A stretch of 8,736 nt of DNA from Euryarchaeota archaeon Ods04 (GTDB lineage: Archaea > Halobacteriota > Halobacteria > Halobacteriales > Halorutilaceae), in NCBI GenBank assembly GCA_028751055.1, contig JAQZDD010000027.1, forward strand, positions 1 through 8,736. The letters are read 5' to 3'. Both the position numbers and the translations under genes were made by a program. The stretch's first letter is position 1, and each line of letters starts with the position of its first letter. The notes under the pieces were generated by a model. The model searched no databases. It was not told the origin of the DNA and was given only the letters and a program-made list of their open reading frames with translations. Of the stretch, positions 5,914 to 8,736 are shown piece after piece.

Positions 5914-6822
5914 TTATCGACAGTCACTTTTTTCGGCGGCTCGTCGCGCTATCTCCGTCAGACCTTCGCGCGCGAACCGCCACGTGTGCTCGTGTGTCTT
6001 CAACGGACAGTCCGTGTCCACCCACGGACGGCTGTACGTCTCACGCATACCCGCGACGAAAACATCCTTCGCTGTCAGCTTACCCGTTACGACGACGCTC
6101 TCAGGGTCGTTGAGGACTGCAAGTTGGGACGCCGCGTTTCCGACAGCCTCGCCCGCGCGTTTCACGACGCGCTCCTCGTCGGGCGGGAGTTCACGTTTCC
6201 ACCATCTGTCGCCGAGCGTTTCGAGGAGGTAGTCGCCCGACGCGACGGTTTCGAGACAGCCTCTCCGTCCACACTCGCAGAGACCGTCGTGCGCGTCTTG
6301 CGGTTCCGTCGAAACGGGCGCGCGCATATGACCGACCTCGCCCGCGAAGCCGTTCGCGCCGCGTACTACTTCGCCCGACTCGACGATACCGCCGCCGATT
6401 CCCGTGCCGAGAGCGACGTAGCACAGAGACGCGTGCTCCAAGATACGCGAACAGCCGAGAGCCTGTGCGTTGGCGTCGTTCTCGACGGCTATGGGCAGGT
6501 CGACTGCGAGTTCGTCGCCCAAGTCGACGCCGCCGAACGACGTGTGCGGTGCCTCGACGAGTCTTCCCTCGTGGTCAACCAGCCCCGGCACGCCGACTGC
6601 GACAGCCGAAACGTCGCGTCCCGCGGAACGCGCCTCCTCGACGAGTTCACCGACGGTAGAGCGCAGACCGGCGACGAGACCGTCTGTCTTCATGGGCGTC
6701 TCCTCGACGCGGACGGCTTGGTTCCGTTCGTGCCAGCCTCCGTATCCCGCCTCCGTACGCGTGGCTCCAACGTCGACCACGACGGCGGTTTCTGTCTCCG
6801 AGAGACGAGACGAGCGTGTCAT
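5914..6822 (-). CDS. ROK-family sugar kinase (probable glucokinase)
   Basis: 302 residues, the normal length for single-domain ROK kinases without an N-terminal HTH. The ATP phosphate loop is VVVDVGATRTEAG (Asp17, Gly19, Thr21). ENDANAQALG carries the catalytic Asp116. GTGIGGGIV (139-147) is the second phosphate-binding loop. GEVGHM (Glu162, His165) together with CECGRRGCLE (Cys182, Cys184, Cys189) is the ROK zinc/sugar signature. It would phosphorylate glucose or a related hexose with ATP in the cytoplasm. Its ATG overlaps the stop of the upstream alpha-glucosidase (ATGA), so the two are translationally coupled, pointing to glucose released by that hydrolase as the substrate. N-acetylhexosamine or fructose kinase activity cannot be excluded from sequence. 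A long open frame on the opposite strand is a GC-driven shadow. Confidence 0.9.
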   Translation of the reverse strand: MTRSSRLSETETAVVVDVGATRTEAGYGGWHERNQAVRVEETPMKTDGLVAGLRSTVGELVEEARSAGRDVSAVAVGVPGLVDHEGRLVEAPHTSFGGVDLGDELAVDLPIAVENDANAQALGCSRILEHASLCYVALGTGIGGGIVESGEVVRGANGFAGEVGHMRAPVSTEPQDAHDGLCECGRRGCLETVASGDYLLETLGDRWWKRELPPDEERVVKRAGEAVGNAASQLAVLNDPESVVVTGKLTAKDVFVAGMRETYSRPWVDTDCPLKTHEHTWRFAREGLTEIARRAAEKSDCR

Positions 6823-8519
6823 CTTACCCTGTAGACACGTGCCTCGTAAGGACGTAGCTCGAACTCCGTGCTCGCGTCGGCTTCGTCAGCGACACCGTAG
6901 CTGCTTACGACGACCTCGTCGAGAGTACCGTCGTAGCTGTCGGGGAGGCTGAAACGGGGTTCGCCGTCGAAGAAGTTGACCATCACGAGCATACGGTCGC
7001 TCTCGGCGTCTTCCTCGTCTCCACCTTCGCTCAGAGACCTCTCGTAGACGTACACCTCGGGATGGTCTTCAAGCAGAAGTTCGTAGTCGCCGTAGACAAG
7101 CACGGGATTCTCGTGGCGCGCATCGACGAGTTCACGGTAGTAGCTCAGAACCGAGCCGTCGTCCTCGCGCGCCGCTTCGACGTTGACGTTTTCGTAGTCC
7201 GAGTTGAGCTTTATCCACGGCTCCTCTTCCGAGAAGCCCGCGCCTTCGTCGCTGTTCCACTGCATCGGTGTACGCGCGTTGTCGCGTGTCCAGTAGTTCA
7301 CGATGTCGCGGACGTTCTCGAAGCCTTTGATGCCGATGTCCGCCATCGCAGTCTTCGCCCTTTCGAGCGTACCCGTGTCGCGTATCTCGTCGAAGCTCTC
7401 GAATCCGGGGTTGGTCATGCCTATCTCCTCACCCTGATACACGAAAGGCGTCCCGCGGAGCGTGAACGACACGGTGGCGAGCATCTTCGCCGACTCGACA
7501 CGGTACTCTTCGTCGCCGAAACGTGAGACAGCACGCGGCTGGTCATGGTTACTCCAGTAGAGACACGTCCAGCAGTCGGCTTCCTGCCAACGCGAGAAGA
7601 CCTGCTTGAGTTCGACGAGGTCAACATCCGTCGTGTACCAGTCGACGGCGTCGCCACGGTCGAGTTCCATATGCTCGAAAGGTATCACGATGTCGACGCC
7701 GTCGTCGGTGTACCTCTCCGCCTCGTCGGGTGTCAAGTCGGGCATCTCCGCGACCGTAACGGCGTCGTGGGGTTCGAACGCGCGTTCGTGCAGTTCACCG
7801 ACGTACTCGTGTATCTTAGGTCCGTCAACGAAATGCTCGGAGCCTACCCAGTCGCTTTCGGGGCTACCGTCGGGGAGGTCGTCGGGCTTCGAGAGAAGGT
7901 TGATAACGTCCATACGGAAGCCGTCGACGCCTTTTTCGAGCCACCAGTCGACGACTTCGACAACTTCGTCGCGCACGTCGGGGTTGCTCCAGTTGAGGTC
8001 GGGCTGTTTCTCGTGGAACAGATGCAGGTAGTGTTCACCCCTTCCAGCGTCGTACTTCCACGCCGAACCGCCGAAAGCCGACTCCCAGTTGTTGGGCGGG
8101 ACGTGTTCGACGCCCTCCTCGCCCTCGGTTTCCTCGCCTTCCCTCCAGATATAGTAGTCCTCGTACTCCTCGTCGGAGTCACGCGACCTGAGGAACCACG
8201 TGTGTTCGTCCGAGGTGTGGTTCGCAACTAAGTCCATGACGAGACGTATGTCGCGGTCGTGCAGAGCGTCCAAGAGTTCCTCCCAGTCTTCCATCGTCCC
8301 GTACTCGTCATGTATCGCTTGGTAGTCGCTCACGTCGTAGCCGTAGTCGACCTGCGGCGACTCGTAGACGGGGTTGAGCCAGACCGCGTCGACGCCTAAG
8401 CCGTCTATGTAGTCGACCTTCTCGACTATACCCTGTATGTCGCCGACACCGTCGCCGTCGGAGTCGTTGAAGCTCCTCGGATATATCTGGTAGAAGACGG
8501 CTTCCTTCCACCACGTCAT
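6819..8519 (-). CDS. GH13 alpha-glucosidase (oligo-1,6-glucosidase-like)
   Basis: 566 residues, typical for this family. It starts WWKEAVFYQIYPRSFNDSDG, with the calcium loop D19-S-D21-G-D23-G-V25-G-D27 seen in oligo-1,6-glucosidases. Conserved regions: DLVANHTS (His101), GFRMDVINLLSK with nucleophile Asp204, VAEMPDLTP with acid/base Glu258, and YWSNHDQPR (His325, Asp326). QPDLNWSNP and GTPFVYQGEEIGMTN are also intact. The residue after the nucleophile is Val205; in related bacterial enzymes Val there goes with alpha-1,6 and Ala with alpha-1,4 preference, so isomaltose-type substrates are the best guess. Trehalose-6-phosphate hydrolase or sucrose-active relatives are alternatives. There is no signal peptide, so it acts in the cytoplasm on imported oligosaccharides. 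It is the first gene of the operon with the ROK kinase. Several acidic inserts (for example EETEGEEGVEH, EGGDEEDAESD) are halophilic adaptations. Confidence 0.94.
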   Translation of the reverse strand: MTWWKEAVFYQIYPRSFNDSDGDGVGDIQGIVEKVDYIDGLGVDAVWLNPVYESPQVDYGYDVSDYQAIHDEYGTMEDWEELLDALHDRDIRLVMDLVANHTSDEHTWFLRSRDSDEEYEDYYIWREGEETEGEEGVEHVPPNNWESAFGGSAWKYDAGRGEHYLHLFHEKQPDLNWSNPDVRDEVVEVVDWWLEKGVDGFRMDVINLLSKPDDLPDGSPESDWVGSEHFVDGPKIHEYVGELHERAFEPHDAVTVAEMPDLTPDEAERYTDDGVDIVIPFEHMELDRGDAVDWYTTDVDLVELKQVFSRWQEADCWTCLYWSNHDQPRAVSRFGDEEYRVESAKMLATVSFTLRGTPFVYQGEEIGMTNPGFESFDEIRDTGTLERAKTAMADIGIKGFENVRDIVNYWTRDNARTPMQWNSDEGAGFSEEEPWIKLNSDYENVNVEAAREDDGSVLSYYRELVDARHENPVLVYGDYELLLEDHPEVYVYERSLSEGGDEEDAESDRMLVMVNFFDGEPRFSLPDSYDGTLDEVVVSSYGVADEADASTEFELRPYEARVYRVR

Positions 8520-8527
8520 CGGTCAAG

Positions 8528-8533
8528 CCTCCT
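8528..8533 (-). promoter_or_regulatory. Strong Shine-Dalgarno before the alpha-glucosidase
   Basis: AGGAGG on the - strand, 8 nt before the ATG at 8519. It is a perfect match to the 16S rRNA 3' end and fixes the start codon. It stands out because other operon-leading genes here show no such site. Confidence 0.8.
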
Positions 8534-8572
8534 GTGGTGAGTGCGCATGAATGAACCGAGTTATGCAGGCAA

Positions 8573-8584
8573 GTCATATAACGT
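8573..8584 (-). promoter_or_regulatory. TATA box of the alpha-glucosidase/ROK kinase operon
   Basis: CGTTATATGAC on the - strand, centred near 8578. Transcription should begin around 8551-8553, giving a leader of roughly 33 nt that contains the AGGAGG. Confidence 0.55.
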
Positions 8585-8613
8585 TGTCCCCGAAACAGCC
8601 GTAAGTCACCGTG

Positions 8614-8622
8614 TGTTTTTAG
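8614..8622 (+). promoter_or_regulatory. TATA-like box of the right-edge gene
   Basis: GTTTTTAGA centred near 8619, about 29 nt before the ATG at 8648. It fits a leaderless or nearly leaderless transcript and supports that start. Confidence 0.5.
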
Positions 8623-8647
8623 ACGGCACGTCGCACAGCACGGATAG

Positions 8648-8736
8648 ATGATAGTACTGTCGGGCGTCGCCGCCGACACGACGAACGCCGAACCGACGCC
8701 ACGTATCTACGAAGACGGCGGCTTCGACTACATCCC
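8648..8736 (+). CDS. Start of a conserved haloarchaeal protein, Nmad3-like (3' partial)
   Basis: Only 29 full codons are present: MIVLSGVAADTTNAEPTPR then IYEDGGFDYI and a cut codon. The pattern (V)LxGVxADxTNxxPTPxxYxDGxFxYxP matches my memory of haloarchaeal proteins assigned to the nucleotide-modification-associated domain 3 (Nmad3) family; that assignment is from recall and rests on a short stretch. The start is supported by the TATA-like box upstream and by the motif beginning right at the Met. Divergent from the alpha-glucosidase operon, with 128 bp between the two start codons. The true function is unproven. Confidence 0.6.
   Translation, partial: MIVLSGVAADTTNAEPTPRIYEDGGFDYI

Noticed and set aside
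5881..6834. 317-codon open frame on + opposite the ROK kinase
   Set aside because: Antisense to a gene with complete ROK motifs; the translation is Arg/Ser/Thr-rich without any recognisable motif, a usual GC-rich shadow.
7545..8231. 228-codon open frame on + opposite the GH13 enzyme
   Set aside because: Antisense shadow of conserved GH13 regions; no promoter or RBS and no coherent motif.

Overview
The window looks like chromosome of a halophilic archaeon (class Halobacteria or a close relative). The predicted proteins are strongly acidic. The DNA is GC-rich with many GACG/GTCG words. Several families have a haloarchaeal flavour: the split YeeE/YedE pair, the short LPPSAKLV-type winged-helix protein, and a Tat-type lipoprotein cyclophilin. 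Promoters show archaeal TATA-like boxes with short or absent leaders. Ile ATA and Arg AGA/AGG codons are commoner than I expect for typical Haloferax/Haloarcula-type genomes, so a less-studied lineage is possible. I cannot name a species.

Layout. Positions 1-2152 (+) form a tight sulfur operon: a 5'-truncated rhodanese/metallo-beta-lactamase (persulfide dioxygenase-like) fusion, then two half-size YeeE/YedE membrane proteins, with stop and start codons overlapping or 1 nt apart. Position 2262-3500 (+) is a single ACAD10/11-type acyl-CoA dehydrogenase whose promoter carries two abutting 17-bp repeats. Positions 3522-4689 (-) hold three tandem paralogous small membrane proteins of unknown function; two of them also share a conserved 50-nt upstream leader. 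Divergent from these, 4799-5485 (+) is a lipoprotein cyclophilin (peptidyl-prolyl isomerase). Next come a short reverse-strand coding remnant and a small winged-helix regulator (5664-5900, +) preceded by a 10-bp direct repeat with an 18-bp period. Positions 5914-8519 (-) form a two-gene sugar operon, a GH13 alpha-glucosidase followed by a ROK sugar kinase with an ATGA overlap. At the right edge the first 29 codons of another gene start at 8648 (+), resembling the haloarchaeal Nmad3-like family.

How the genes work together. The sulfur operon probably imports a sulfur compound (thiosulfate or sulfide/persulfide type) and processes persulfides in the cytoplasm. The sugar operon plausibly hydrolyses small alpha-glucosides, with a residue pattern suggesting alpha-1,6 preference, and phosphorylates the released glucose. 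The most unusual part is the 3.5-4.7 kb cluster of three duplicated small two-helix membrane proteins, which I cannot match to a named family.
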